A stretch of DNA of 64,000 bases from Ramazzottius varieornatus (lineage: Eukaryota; Tardigrada; Eutardigrada; Parachela; Ramazzottiidae), in contig BDGG01000001.1 in NCBI GenBank assembly GCA_001949185.1, positions 2,745,324 through 2,809,323 on the forward strand. Direction: 5' to 3'. Numbering within the stretch: position 1 is the stretch's first letter; every line of letters starts with the position of its first letter. Shown in pieces: positions 47,433-60,966 of the stretch. The notes beneath the pieces are model-generated. The model had not been told where the DNA came from. It made no database searches and saw only the letters and a program-made list of their open reading frames with translations. Position numbers and translations under genes: made by a program.

Positions 47433-49253
47433 TCACCGAGAAAGTGTACTCGATCCGCCTGTATTCCTTGAGCTCTGCGGCGACAACGGTACCCGGCCTG
47501 AGCCATCTTTGACGTTGATCCTGGAAGGAATTGAACGCCGAAGCGGTGGATGCTGTCCACTAGGAGGCGCATTCGGTCGAGATCCCGTTGGTACAGGTAC
47601 CATCGAGAAGACTCGGATACCCAGGAAGTCCCGAATCTCCACGCACATTCTGGTCAGGTACAGGCCAAGGTCGAACGTTGCGTGAATCTGGGAGGAAAAT
47701 CCAATGAAATGAAATAGCAGAAAAAAATAAACTTAGCAGCAATACTGTGCTAAACATACCACACAAGCCCAAAGAAGGAAATGGTCTGATATCCATCCGA
47801 GAGTGTTCCAGTATATCCTTCCCATCATGATTAGTGGGATGATGAAGGCAGTATCGAGAAATGTCATCTCGCTCTGGGTTACATGTGCTATCTACAGGAA
47901 GAACAGAACTGTATTGTATACACTAATCTGAACACGATCGACTGAAGAGCCAAGTAGAGAAATTTGAGCTTCGGTACTTACTACGAGACGATTTGTGAGT
48001 TTGGCCATAATTATCCCCCATGCGAAGAGGAAGAGTAGAGGGTGGTCCGCAACTGTTTGCGAGTTTTGGTGGACGTAATAAGCCGAGTAGAGCCAGAAAG
48101 CTAACGGCCACGCTGGCGAGAGGATGCTCATATTCTGCAAAGAAAAATCAGATAGAAGAGTATTTTTCACTTTCATATTAGGATTTGTTGAGGAACAAGT
48201 TTGTACCCCGACCGCCGAGCCGTTCCGTCCAGGACCACCGCCAAGGATAACCGCTAATTTCGTCAGCATATTGATGATAGTCCCTAGTACCATGATCCAT
48301 ACAGTGACTCCTCGTAATGTTATTCCTGCCAGCGGTATCTGCAAAAGCCGATAGATGCAAACATGGTTGCCATACGGAAGGGGAACGGAATATGGCAGTA
48401 GACGTACCCCGATGTTCCACACATCCGAGCCGAATATTGTGGATATAAGGTGCAGGCCTATGCACAAAAACTGTATTTCCGTCACTTCGAACCTGCAAAA
48501 CCAGGAAGAGAACTTTATTACTGAAGTGGAGTAACATCATTTACTAGTTTGATACTGAGATTTTGTCCGCGTGGCAGGTGTTTACCTTCCGAACTGCAGA
48601 CTTCCGGTGACGAAAGTCTGCCAATGAGCCAGGTAGAAAATGCCTAATGCGGCGAAGACGTAATAGCACAGCCAAAACGGTACTGCTCCCATCTGAATCG
48701 CGATGCAAACCCCGACCGTCACCAGTACTGCAACAGAAAGTCCCGGTTATCCCACTCGCACACACGCAAACCGAAAGTTCGTAAATCGGCTTACGCGTTG
48801 ATATCGAGTCGCAACCATGGTCAAATAGCTCCCCTAACTGGGAACTCGTTCCAGTTTTCCTCGCGTGTTTGCCATCCATCGCGTCCAGCGTCTGATAAAT
48901 GAATATTCCGAGCGCACAAACGAGGTACGTCCATACTGGAGCCTGTGAGCACAGAGAAAGAGTCGGAGTCGAGTGTATAAGAAAGCGCTCGGTGTACTTA
49001 TAGTGAAGATGCCACTTACGGGCGTCAGAGCGTCTGGACTATACCAGACCAGCAGCAATGTGGTAACTGCATTGACAGCAAGTCCACTGACGGTCAAGGA
49101 GTTGGGATGGATGAACTGAGGACATCTATCCACTAGCCATATCCAGAAGGGGTTCATATAGGGATCCAAAAGGGAGTAATTGACGCAGCTGTACTTGTGC
49201 TCCTTCAGCTTCGTCAGCTGACTCGGACCGAGCAACTTTTGAAATCCCGACAT
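47433..49253 (-). CDS. CEPT1/CHPT1-like: choline/ethanolamine phosphotransferase
   Basis: Integral ER/Golgi membrane enzyme that transfers phosphocholine or phosphoethanolamine from the CDP-alcohol to diacylglycerol, the last step of the Kennedy pathway. Minus-strand exons: 49253-49020, 48942-48795, 48727-48586, 48492-48408, 48338-48207, 48134-47982, 47891-47760, 47687-47433. They give 426 residues in unbroken phase (human CEPT1 is 416). The CDP-alcohol phosphotransferase signature DG-x2-AR-x8-G-x3-D-x3-D is complete at about residues 101-123 ([15 protein letters not shown]). The N-terminal region around [19 protein letters not shown] and several hydrophobic helices follow the family pattern. 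A ~45-residue Ser/Pro/Arg-rich tail follows the last helix. Whether choline or ethanolamine is preferred cannot be told from sequence alone. Confidence 0.93.
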
Positions 49254-50002
49254 CTTTGGTGGTTTTCTTTGGAAGCGCAGCCTCTGGAGGGCAAATCCTC
49301 CTTCAACGTTGCCCGCGTCTCCTACGGTTAAAGCGGTGCGATAGGGAAGATATGAATAGGTTTACCGTAGGAGGGGACGACGATGAGAGGTGCCTCAGGC
49401 GAATTACTCATGAGGCTCCGTTGGATCGTGCAAATTTCTTTCCGCTCCTCGTTTGCAGAGTACGCTTCTTCGGAGTGATGGCTGCGAGCGCAAAGCGATT
49501 CACCTTGAACGTAGACAGTAATGATGTGTGGGAAGAAGAGCATCACATAAATGGTTATCTTCTGATCTTGAAATTCCGAGGAAGATCTTCCAGAATTCCG
49601 ATATCAGATCTTTCAGAATCAAGAGCGAAATCAATCAAATGACGACATAAGCTAGTAGGCAAAACTCTGCGTCAAGCTGATAACTCCATGACGTCAGCGG
49701 TCGCGTACGACAGAAAACGAAATACTTGCCCGGAAGTCCTTCGACTTGGTAAGCACGAAAAAGATGCTCTTCCGACCCCGGCGAGCCGAGAAACATGTGA
49801 ACTAGGAGGTTCGAAAGTTTCATCAGAGGCCAGACTGCCGAATATAATTTATACAAAACATATCGCGGAAAACGAGTGTAGTCAACGTCAAAAATCCCGG
49901 CTTGACTGCTTCGCTGCTCCAGAAATCTCACTTGCGAACTTCTTGAAGCACTTAGTTGAATGAGGAAAAGTAAACAACATCGCCGACCACTCAAAGGAGA
50001 AT
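49254..50002. other. phosphotransferase promoter side and CDC45 3' region
   Basis: About 750 bases between two minus-strand genes. A plus-strand frame of 128 codons (49256-49642) and a minus-strand frame (49994-49635) are open, but neither resembles a known family or shows convincing splice structure. They are treated as non-coding. Confidence 0.4.
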
Positions 50003-52003
50003 TTAAACGGCACCGCTACTTGGCAATGAAAAAATCAAAATGAGAGCATCGAGAAACGTAATCTTATTCTTCTTCCGTGTCCTAATCGTATATTCATCAA
50101 AAGACCACTGTTCAATGTCAATCTTGACTCTACCAGCCGCTTCCCGGAATGCACGACCCATGAAGTTCGTCACGCCAGAGTTGATGTTGTCGTGGCCCGG
50201 CAGACCCACGAAGTACACCCAGTCGTTATCAGGATCGTCTGAAGGCGGTTGCAGTTCAGCCACAAGGACAAAAGGGACCTTGCTGACTTTGTTCCCTCTT
50301 GCTCTCACCACGTAGGTCTGCTGGAGGAACAGTGCGAGAGGGATTAACGCTTCGGGTCTCCCGGTGAACTTGTTGCCCGTGCTGGAGATGTTGTCGAGGC
50401 AGACCTGAAGGTACGTGTTCATCCCCACGAAGAGCCGTTCTTCGAAGGCAGACTGGACGATGTTGCGGAAGATGGACAGCTGGTCTCGACCGAGACGAAG
50501 CGCGTACTCTATCCGCTTAAAGTCTTCTTTGGAAAGGATTTCCAGAGCTTCGTGGACGTTTTCTTCGGGAGAACTTGTATCGCTCAACGTGAGGCAAGCA
50601 TGTAAACCTAGTGCGATATCGTTAATCTGCAAAGGACAAACTCCAAGTATATGCTATTAAATTTCCTGATGGTCTGACGATACCCCAGAAGGAAAAACAA
50701 ACCTGGAACTTCTGGTTGAAGCCATACGACGCGAGGAACGTTCCGCTGCTAATCAGGTCCGGAAGATTCCACTGGGCTGCTTGCTCCTTGAACCACTCGA
50801 CCATGTTCTCTTTGATCTCATAGTCCATGGCGCTGAAGGTCTGTTTGCATTGTGATAGTGGGAAGCCCATATCAGCCAGGAGTTCGTGCAGTTTCTGATG
50901 GCCTTTGGTTTCCCAAGTGCGGAAGATGGACGCGGTGTAGGGCGTACTGCACATGCTGTCGAATATCGTCCATTGACGGTAGAACCTCAAAGCCAAATCC
51001 TGGCCGTAGGTTATCCGGAAAGCCTGACGATTTTCCACATCGACGTTGTGCGTCAGTCGTATCACATGGCCTTGCAAGGCAATACTTTTCTGCAATGAAG
51101 AAAAGAATAAAAACGATGAATAACCCCGATCAATTCGCCCACCTGACTTCCCTGATCAAGCTGCGCACATAGCTTTCCCGATCAAGTCGCGCACTTTAGC
51201 TGTTTGACAAACATGGGACTAACCTTGACAAATTCAGAAGAACTAATCTTCCGCTGAACGAACATATCACAAAGGCCTATAATAGCCCAGAAGAACAAGT
51301 TGTGGTCATCTTTGGAGATAAGATGAGCAAGTTCGAACATTTTCATCGCTGACGAATCTTCGTAAGATACGTTTTTGTAGTAGTTACTCTCGATAATCTT
51401 CCTGTTGACTTCCCATTCTGCCTTCTTTCTCTCCTTTTCCCTCCGCTCCCGGATATTCTCTACTTGACTACTGCCAGACATTTCGCTGCTCTGGCTCATG
51501 GTATCATCATCGTCACCGTTCACGGAACTATCCGTCCTTGCTCTCTTCTTCGGCGGTTCATCTTCTTCCTGCGAGAAAACAGAGTCGAAGGCTGGAATTT
51601 CAGATGCATCAACTTTCCGTAATACACGAACAGCCTTTCCACTGTAGAGGTTATGAAGGTGGACAGGAAGGCGAGAGTCGAGGATAAAGTAGCGAGCGTC
51701 TTTGTTGGCCTTCAACCGTCCGTAGACATCTTCGGCTGCTCCACAATTGATCATCACAATACTACGCACCGTCTCCCGTACTGGCTTCACTGCTTTGATG
51801 CAATCAGTAAAGTTGGAGCATATCGTCAGGCTGTACAGAATATAATCACAGTTGAAGAGATGCAGGAGAATCTTGACGGCGCAAACAGCGTCGACGTCCG
51901 TAGCACAAAGAATGAGAACGCGATGCTCGCGATTCGAGCGTGACTTGTTCAACAAGTAGCTGTAGAAGTTCTGGCTAAGATCCTTGGGGTTATCGAGAAT
52001 CAT
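50003..52003 (-). CDS. CDC45: CDC45 replication initiation factor
   Basis: Subunit of the CMG helicase (Cdc45-MCM-GINS) at replication forks in the nucleus. Three minus-strand exons, 52003-51224, 51089-50703 and 50626-50003, give 596 residues; animal CDC45 is about 570. The N-terminal DHH/RecJ-like fold has the family stretch CATDVDAVCAVKIL and VMINCGAAEDV. An acidic, lysine-rich linker (about 150-200, with PPKKRARTD as a likely nuclear signal) follows, then the helical segment MFELAHLISKDDHNLFFWAI. The C-terminal domain has CSTPYTASIFRTW, LLADMGFPLSQCKQ and ends near FLDALILIFSLPSS. Start ATG at 52003 gives the expected N-terminus. No defect is seen. Confidence 0.95.
51123..51201. repeat. 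three imperfect ~26-bp tandem units
   Basis: Inside the first CDC45 intron. Units read (C)CCGATCAAttCGCcCAC.., CTGATCAAgctGCGCACaTAGCT and CCGATCAAgtCGCGCACttTAGCT. The last two are clearly related and the first is weaker. Confidence 0.5.
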
Positions 52004-52738
52004 TATGAGGCCTCAGAACAACATCCTTTCCCCTCAAAGATATCCAGCAAATACACCAACCTTCCATCACATCAGTCACTTACAAGTTACAAAGAGATCA
52101 TCCAGAATCACGGAAGGCGTCGAAAGCTCAGATAACTCGAATTCCAAATGCGTCTGTGATGATTTCAAACTGTTGTAAATATTGGCGCACTCCTAATAGG
52201 AGAACTAGCGCTAGCATTGATTGGTTCTACACAAGGCTGTCGCCTTGATTGTGCGGTCTCGAAAATGCAGCCAAGCGGAGCGCTCCGCAATGCTCCAACT
52301 GATAACAGCGGACCGGATCTCCTTGCGGCCAGTGGTCGACGGGTCACACCGATGACAGGAAGGACAGGAACTTTACGAGGGTCGCTCAACGCATTCAGAA
52401 ACTGAAAAATCTTTTTGCTTGATGAGGGATCGCTTTTTCTGTATGCTTCTGACCGGATTCAAAATGGAATCTCAACAGTAATATCGCCAGACATGTCGTA
52501 AGAACAAACACGCGTACGCATCACAAATCATTCAGCTGCAACAAATACTGGGTAAAACCAAAAAGAAGCTGCATGGGAAATGAAAGATCATTCAAGTAAA
52601 TTGGTAGAAAAACAAATAAATGCTATTTGGTTTCGCGAGGAGCCTAAAACGACCACACACTGAAGAAAAAACGACCTCTCAAATGCAACTGACGGAAGCC
52701 GAAATTTGAGCTTGAAGGGATGGAAGAGAAAACGACAA
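52004..52738. other. between CDC45 and integrin genes
   Basis: CDC45 upstream region and the integrin 3' UTR. No coding segment or RNA gene is recognised. Confidence 0.45.
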
Positions 52739-55700
52739 CTATTCATCACTTTGCGGACTCATTCTCTTAGTTTCGTACTCGTCATTGTAATCATTTGGAG
52801 TTTGCCGCCTGGAAGGTTCGGAACCTACCGTCTTCCTCTTGAAGAAGCCACAGCAATACAGAAGATATATCAGAAGAGCCAGCAACAGCAGCCCTCCCAA
52901 TACTGCGAGAAGTATCCACCACCAGGCCACTTCCGTGGTCTGCGATATAATACTGACGTCGGGTTTCGCCACGGTCTGGACAAAGGCTACGTTGTTGCCT
53001 TTAGCATCTTCCACCTGGTACGTGGTGTCCACCACCACTTCCGCTCGGGACTTTATTTCAATCGAGTTAATGTCCCGATAATCCTGCAAAAATAACAGCC
53101 ATGCTTACAAAGGCATACCGGTGATCAGGAATAAGGGATATTATGATTGCTTCTTACCTCCATGAACGTGCTGTTCCACAACCTGGCTCGCAACCTTATG
53201 ACAACGGGCTGATCTTTGTTCAGCTCCCGAATTTGACAAACGATATCAACGCACTTTGCTGTTCCTCGGTCACAATCCTAAACACAAAAGCCAGCTGTAA
53301 AATACCACTATGTCTAATTGATTAGAGTGAAGCAATCATGGCAATGATTATCTCACCAGACGAACGTATTTGATCTTCTTGTTTTCGACCACCTTCTCTT
53401 CGTGTTGGACAATTTTCTCCCGTTTCACCCTACTCAGCGGAGTTTGCGGAGGAGCCACAGTGGTTGGGTTCACCACTATCTTCGATCGCAAGGCCTGTGT
53501 GCGAAGCGGTTCTCCGTCTTGATCGTCACGCGGGCGAGGAAGAAGTCTTGTCGACCTCTGCAAGCAAATATCGTTCGTCAGAGCTTACTTCAACCCTCGA
53601 CTTCCGGGTCCGACGAACAACACCCTACCTTTAGTCCTACGGGGTTGATATACCGTGGGTCGACCGAACAAACCACTGGTCCATCGAGCTACCAAAAGGA
53701 CATTCGTGAGCGTCCGATATGGTCGTTTTTTGCTGCTACTATGTCTTACAATGGGTTGTTCCAGAAGGTACAGCAGATATTTCCCGTGTTTCTGGCCGTT
53801 CTCGACCTCCAGAGGCCATCGGATGGTGACCCTCGACGAGGAAACTTTGGCAGGTCCGCGGTTGCGAATCTGTAATCAATCAAAAGCTCAATATAACCGA
53901 AGCCGGCAACACGCTACCACGGTACCACAAAGGTACCGAGAAAAAGAAGGACCTACTGTACCTCATACGTGTGGTTGACGGACAAGCCGATATCTTCTTC
54001 CTTCTTCATAGCGCTAGCTCCCGTCACCAGGCCGCTATAGAAGATCTCCAGCGGGTCCGAAGCTCCGCGAACCTCAATGTCAGCTCGGACAACAATGACG
54101 GCCGTGAGGTTGAGTGGCGGTTGAATAGGCTCCATGGGGGTACTCGTGGTGTTGGCCCATATGGACACACTGACTTGATTGTCAAGAGGCTGAAGGTTAG
54201 TAGTGTTAAAACGCATACTAATATGCACTTCTCCACCACGTGGAAAAGGGTTTCCTATGTCACACCGGATCAAAGTGGGAATGTCTTTGACGTGGGAACA
54301 GGCGTACTGCTTGTTATCAGCTCCAATATACTCTAAGGTGGCGGGGTGCTGCACGAACATACATGTCTGATAGGCCGCTTCGTGCTCGTTTCTCAGGGTG
54401 AGATTCAAGAAGATCTGGTTGTTCTCTCCCAGACTGAGAACGTATCTCTTATCCGCATCAACGGGAAGACTCAGGGTAGCGTTTAGACGCAGGTTGCTCT
54501 CGCACACATCGTTAGCTCCACAGTCTTTGTAGAACTTGACGTCGAATATCCGCGAGGCGTTCTGATCGAGCAACGGATAGTCATTGATCCTGGGCAATGG
54601 CTCGCCTTCTCGAGGGAACCTCGGCTTGTCCAGTAACAGTTCATACGTCAACTTGAACCAGATCGGGTTCAGCACATCGCGGACTGAATCTTGCAAGAGG
54701 ACTGTTTGGCGCATGTCCTCGCCACACAGGGCGCGATTCCAGCTGTTGGCGGTGACGACCACTTGACGGGTTACGATGTTGGCGTTTTGTGGGTCTACGG
54801 CGTTTTGGAACTTCACGCGACTGTACTGTACCCGACCAGACTTCTGAAAGGTCTCAGCTTCGATGCGGTACTCGATGCGCATTTCTCCGCCGAAGTTCCA
54901 GTTCTGGCTGGCGATCCGGAAACAGGGGCGGAAAGTGAAGCAGGTCAGATTCTTTCCGGAAGCATCTGTGCAGAAGCGTTGGGGCACATTGGGATCATTC
55001 AGGTACTTCGGCAACTCATTTACCTACATATAGCAAAACAACTACAAGAAAATTTCACGAGTACAGCTTGGGTGATGCTCTCCTGCTGAAAGCTAATTAT
55101 ACGTAATGTTATCGTATCTGTAGTTACGAAAAAGCTACGCGAAAAATCGCTCATGTTAGTTTTTAAACGTTCTAAAAAATTCAAAGGGAGAAAAACTCGT
55201 AAGCACCTCCGTGATAACATTGATGACAGGTCTGGCACGGAAGAGTACCACCGTATCCGACTCGTAAGCTCCGCTCAGCAGATCAGGGTAACCATTTCCG
55301 TCCATATCGATACCGCCGGACAAGGAGTATCCCAGTGTTCTGACACCAGCCACCGGCAGATCGGTCGCTCGAAGAACCTGGCTGGGCTCGGTGGTTGCTA
55401 TTCCGGTCGCTGAACCTTGAAAGATGTAGACTGCACCTGCTCCATCGTAAGGTGCGCCAACTGCCAGGTCCGAGTACCCATCCAAGTTCAAGTCCCCGGC
55501 ATTCGCCACCGCGAACCCAAACTTGGACTCTGCCGGTCCCAGAAGTTTCTTTGGTTCGGCATACTGAACACCTTCTTCGCTGTTGAGGTACACATAGACG
55601 GCCCCGCCCTTTGGTGGTTCGTTCTGGAAGAAGAACGGCGCGCCAACGATCAGGTCCGGATATCCGTCGTTGTTCAGGTCCCCAGAAGCGAGCGAATATC

Positions 55701-57663
55701 CATACTGCGACGCGACTTGTTCACCTGCAAAAAGACAGCAGATAAGGTAGAAATTTGTCGAAAGCTTGGACAGTAAACCTTTCTACTCAGGTAATTATAC
55801 TGAAAGGTGCGATATGATTGTAATTATGACTGTAAATTATCGACAGTTCCGTAGTACTGAGATGAAATACAGTATTATACTTTATGTTGTTTTCCACCCG
55901 AAACGGTTTGCAGTTTATCTTGCACCTCAACATACCTCCAAGTTGACCCAGTAGTTCCAGCGTCCGATTTTTCCCGTCGACCTGTTTCCGAAACAGGAAG
56001 ACCTCACCCGTCAAGTTGGAGCGCGGAGCACCAGCAATGTATACCATGTGTTTGCCGGCTCCCAGAAAGTAGCCACTAGTAACAGACATTCCTAAATAGC
56101 TAACTTTATTGACGAAGGATCGGTATTCGTTCATCTCGGAAGAGAACCATCGCTTGTCCAGTCCAAAGCCTTCTTGCCGGCTAACAGCAATAGAGAATAT
56201 TCCACCGCGCCAGTTGAGCGCACCTGAAGTACAGAAAGAACAAGAATAATTATGCTGTTGTGACAGAGTAAGTCGATTGAGAAATCTATTATTGTACTAT
56301 GTATTCACCTGAGGTAGTTTTAACAAAATAATTACAACGGCACACGTCTTATGATCACTTTTATCAAGATCAATGTCAGAAAGAAAACCAAGACGTGTCA
56401 ATCACAGATAAGGCGTTTCGTTCGTAAAAAAGAGCCTCGATATTAATTTGTTTGGCACTGAGCTGGGAACTGTGATGGAAAAAATTCTCAATTCAGCCGA
56501 GTAAATTGTATATTTCTAAATATCACAAAGCCTTTTGCGAAATTTCGCTCTCGATGCTGTGATATTTATATGGTATTTGCAAATACCATCTTGAACTGGA
56601 CATTTTTTACGTTTTATTACCAGGAGTTCCGACAGTCAGTGTCCCGTCTTCTGCCAGCTCCGACGAGATTCCGGCTTGACAGAACCCAAAGTCTTCATGG
56701 CCTCTGGTCGTCTTCTGTCCGGCACAGGCCTCGTAAGGCGGGTCTTCGTAGGAAAGTTCTGGCGTGAACAGATGGCACATTCCGAGGCCCCAAATAGCGC
56801 CTTGATCTTGCTTTTTGTAACGATGGGCACAAGCAACCACTTGTCCTCCAACACCGCGACTCTTTAAACTAACGCCGAGCCATCCATCATTGGCATCTTC
56901 GTCTTCAGGTGGTGCTTGATTACGGGTAAAGTTTCCCAGATCGATCTGTTGACAGTCGGTCAACCGAGTGCTGACTGGACAAACATAAATTGTGCCGGGC
57001 CTTGTTGTTCCTGGTTGGCTGGTATTTGCTCGTGGAGCTCCCACCAATATCTGACTTTTCGGTCCCAATGCTCCTTCATCTGTCTGCAATATTTCAAAAG
57101 TGGGTTAGTCAGTCAAAGTAGCAAAAGTCGTGGAGTATCTTGTGTACATTGCCGGAAAGCTGATCAAACACCATTGAATATTTTCGATACACTGCAAGTC
57201 AAAAATAGGCGGGCAGAAATATCGGATTCAAAAAGCTTGAATTTGATCAGAATTTTCCACCCTAAGTGCTTCGTTTCGTGCTGAAAATACGCCGATTAAT
57301 TTGATATCCGCGTAATTAGTCGTGGGGTCGCTCATTCAATTTTTCAGGCTAATATGGGACGTGGCCAAAGGACTAAAATCAGATCACATTCCCCACCGGC
57401 GCAGACTTCCGCCTAAAAGCAACGGAAACGTGCGCCACTTGCCCGAGTTCCGTAACAGACCGGTTGGGACGTGTGCTTCTGACGGAAACGGTATTACGTA
57501 CCTGGTGTTCTGCGACACTGTATCCAAAATATGCTCCGCGGTCGGCTCGTTTTATGACGGGTATTCTTGAATCGAGATTGAATGCTTGGACGCGTATTTG
57601 CAGAGAAAATAGAATGATGGCGAGAAATAGCGGTTTCCGTGGTATGATCGTAATCCGATCCAT
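52739..57663 (-). CDS. integrin alpha chain, laminin-binding (alpha3/6/7, PS1) type
   Basis: Adhesion receptor subunit pairing with an integrin beta chain at the plasma membrane. Minus-strand exons: 57663-57502, 57083-56621, 56223-55936, 55724-55207, 55023-53962, 53869-53750, 53557-53357, 53277-53158, 53083-52739. They give 1,092 residues, standard length. A signal peptide (about 1-27) is followed by mature FNLDSRIPVIKR, typical of the alpha3/6/7 group. The seven-bladed FG-GAP propeller has three visible Ca-binding loops (DLNNDGYPD, DLNLDGYSD, DMDGNGYPD) and no inserted I domain. Thigh and calf domains follow, with a furin-type site RVKR (~914-917) that would split heavy and light chains. WNSTFMEDYRD, a TM helix (~1032-1056) and GFFKR (1057-1061) complete the chain. 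Subgroup assignment rests on remembered alignments; membership of the integrin alpha family is certain. Confidence 0.95.
57355..57475 (-). mobile_element. hairpin MITE-like palindrome, copy 11
   Basis: In the first integrin intron (57084-57501). Diverged copy with CACCGGCGCAGACTTCCG and CGGAAACGTGCGCCACTTG arms and weak outer arms ending TTGGGACGTG. Confidence 0.6.
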
Positions 57664-60600
57664 TTGAAAGCAGACTCCAAACACAACAAATGGAACATTA
57701 CAAAGACCATCCGAAGTGCAGCTGAAACTTCGCGTCCCAGAACGAAGCAAGGCGCGGCGCTCAGTGAGATATCGTTATCTGCAAAAGTCACATATGAGTA
57801 TAAATCATGGTTATTGCTATATACACATACCGAGTATGGAATTATTGGAATATTCATCATGCATATCTGTGACATCGTAATGGATGACTAGACGCAGTTC
57901 TAATGCGCGTATATACAAGGACTGTCTACGAGACTGCGAGTCATTACGGACGATTTTAATTGGCAATCTCTCTTTAATGTTACAGCACCGAAGATCACAG
58001 AGAAAACACGAGACACGCATACGCATACACCATAATCCAGGTAAGCATTTAGAATTGCATTATGTGATATGTGTGACTCCAGCTCGAAACGTATCTTCTT
58101 TGACCGTGTATGTTCGCCGCGGTTATGGAATCAAACAGAACTAGAGTTCTTACCGGTAGGATAAATTGCTCAGCAGGAGTGCTTGAGAAGCAGAGCATCG
58201 AAGCATCAGGAATGTAACATCCTTCATATTTGGAGAAGACGGTATGGATCGTCGCTGTGGTCCGATGTTGATGCGGGAGATTGATAATGCTTCACACATA
58301 GCGTAATCGATACAAGAACTACATGATGCTTTTCAAACATGCTGATGATGCAAAAGAGAAATTCACATATCCGTCACCAGACGGTGCAAGATTGGCGAGA
58401 TGGTGTCAGTTTTCAGGACATGCATACGCGCAAGCAGTCGGGTCATAAAACTCTCCCTATGCAGAAGATCTCAACACGTCAGATCGCGTCACTGCGATGA
58501 CGACCACACAAGTCGCCGGTACTTGACGGAATGCACTCGCAATGAGCAACAGTCAAAAGTTGGTTTTCTGAGCAGGAGATATTTTTGAGCGCAGACGAGA
58601 TGGAGGAAGCTTATGTTAGCAAAGTGGTGCTGCCATATAGCCACTTGTATGCATCGTGCTTGGGTTAATATTGCCTCAGCGTTGTGGCACTTTGGCTCTA
58701 GCAAATGAGATATGACTTTATGGAATGTAGCTACGGACTGAAGGGCACTCTTTTTCTCTCTCTCGCGCGTAAGGAACGATTTCTACTGCGCCTGACTCGC
58801 TCCGAGTGCTCAAAGTACGGAGCCATAAGCTTCCATCGTCTGTCGATGCTCATTGCTCTGCAACTTTTTCACCGTCCCTCTGAATAGTCTTTCGTAGACC
58901 GGATTGCAATGCCGGTGTCAATCGTCTTGTCCGGGAAGTATTTGACTCATCGATCGACTGCAGAGCGAGCGAGAATAGATTTTGGAGAACCATCCCGACA
59001 GATGGCACCACAACACGAAGAACTTAAGAACCAGTCGGAAGTTGCGGATCCAGCAGGTACGCCTTGCCCGATATCCCGTCGGATATTCCTGTCAGCAAGA
59101 AAAGAGGAAAACCCTGACTTTATTTCCGCCTATAATCAGAAGTAGATATGTCGCTTGTACGGTCGTGCAAGATCGAGCTCGAGCGTCAGAAGGAGAAGCT
59201 CAACATTTGAGGTGAAACGTTGATTACGTTGAACGACACTTTAATCACGCACAAAGCCAAAAGTCTCTCTAGAGATCTAGACTATAATTACACTGGTTTC
59301 CTGGCTGTTAATACTATACCTTCCCCACCGATTTCCTCCGCTTGTGTTTGGTTCCTGATTACATGCCGCTTATCAGGGTTCGCATTGTAACCAAGACCTT
59401 TCGTTTTGGCCTTAGGATCCCACTCGAAAAATCAATGGAAATCTATCTTTATGAAAGTTGCATGCGCAAGAAAGATGTTAGGAAAGACAAGAAGCCGTAT
59501 AACCTCACCAGGAATTCTTCTCAAAATCCAGACGATTCCAGCGAAAAATCGGACCAGTTGTTAATCCCCGAAGTGCCGTTCTTTTTCCGGGCCCTCCATC
59601 AAGAAACGCCCTCTCCGAAGGGCGCAAATGCCGCTTTTAGAGCCGATTATCTTTTACTCTACAATTCGTAAACAGGAAATACGTAGACGTCGCATTGGAT
59701 CATGAAACAAGGTACCGTCCGACCGACAAAAACAAGGTATCGATCAGACAAAACGTGATCTAGTCGTCGGCGCGGGATTCAGTTCGCATCTAAGAAGAAA
59801 GCCATAATAATCTGGAAGGTCCAAAGCGAGAAAGATATATGTACAGGCAGATCTACGTCCGGAATGACTACCTAGTTATCCGCTTCTAGTCCGCAGGCCG
59901 AAGTTGCAATGTTCAGAACAGCGGAACTGTCATGTCGAATTTCTTGCACACTACCTTTTTCTATTTGTCCCGGAAATAACTTTAGTTGGCGAGTGCAGTT
60001 AACCGCCTGTCTCAGCCTGACGACACCAACGGGGTGTGGTTCCTCAAGGCAGGATGAAAAGATCAGAAGAATTGATCAACACATCATGACGCTCCACATT
60101 CTAGAATAGCAAACGGAAGCCGACAGGTGATTTCCGTTTCTGTCGTAACTGCACGAGTGGTGAAAATTGCCTGTCAGCAAGTAAAGTAGGACGAAAGGTT
60201 CCATGAGAGCTGGAAGGAGGGTCTAGTCAAAGGTCTCCAAAGCCTGAAGGGTCAGATTCCCGGTCCTTGAATTGCTGTACGTGGGTGGACGAAACGATAG
60301 ATCTATCCCCAGCTGAGTTCATTATATTAATCGCCGACACGAAAGCGGAACTGAAGAATATGGGAACTCGACATTCAGCAAACAAACTCGACCAGATTGT
60401 TTTCCCGAAGTGGCGCAAGTTTTTCGGTGCTACTCGCTGGTGACGTGCGCCACTTGGCAAATAGATCTGGAAGAGTTGTCTGCCGAGCTCCCATATTTTC
60501 CCCTATCTAGTGGAGAAAGCTCGGTAAAAATCCGAGGATCAAAAACACTCATATTCAAAGACCTATTAAAAAACATTCTCATATTCGATATTCAAAAACT

Positions 60601-60966
60601 AAATTCAGTCTTCCTTTAGAGGGTTCCTCGAGGATAAGGAACAGTCGTTAATGCGAGAAATACTTGCTTTAATTGCCATTGCTAAGCACATTAGCTAGTC
60701 ACGCCGATGTGGTTTTCAAGCTTTGCGGCCTACTTGGTAAATGAGACAAGCTCGCAAATAAGTCTCAAGATTGAATAGGGGCTTTTACATTTTAAGTTCC
60801 CGATCTAAAGGAGCCTTACAACCCTAAGTAAGTGTGTGGAAAATAAATTACGTAGCTCTATCCGTAAACACAGGAAACTTGCAGACCGGGCATAGTGTCA
60901 AGAGGAATCAAAGGGAGACGACTTCATGAAACGGAAATACAGGCTGGTGATTAGCGGAATGCTCGG
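57664..60966. other. 3.3 kb intergenic between integrin and bHLH genes
   Basis: Upstream region of the integrin gene and downstream region of the bHLH gene. Small open frames (for example plus 59342-59671) have no recognisable domain. One palindromic repeat lies near 60361-60494. Nothing else can be named. Confidence 0.45.
60361..60494 (+). mobile_element. hairpin MITE-like palindrome, copy 12
   Basis: Intergenic copy. Ends TGGGAACTCG and CGAGCTCCCA are inverted, CAAACAAACTCGACCAGATT pairs with a diverged right arm, and CGAAGTGGCGCAAG and CGTGCGCCACTTGG form the inner stem around TTCGGTGCTACTCGCTGG. Confidence 0.75.

Noticed and set aside
49256-49642. 128-codon plus-strand frame divergent from the phosphotransferase start
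   Set aside because: It has no family resemblance, and its first bases would overlap the phosphotransferase 5' UTR. No supporting splice sites.
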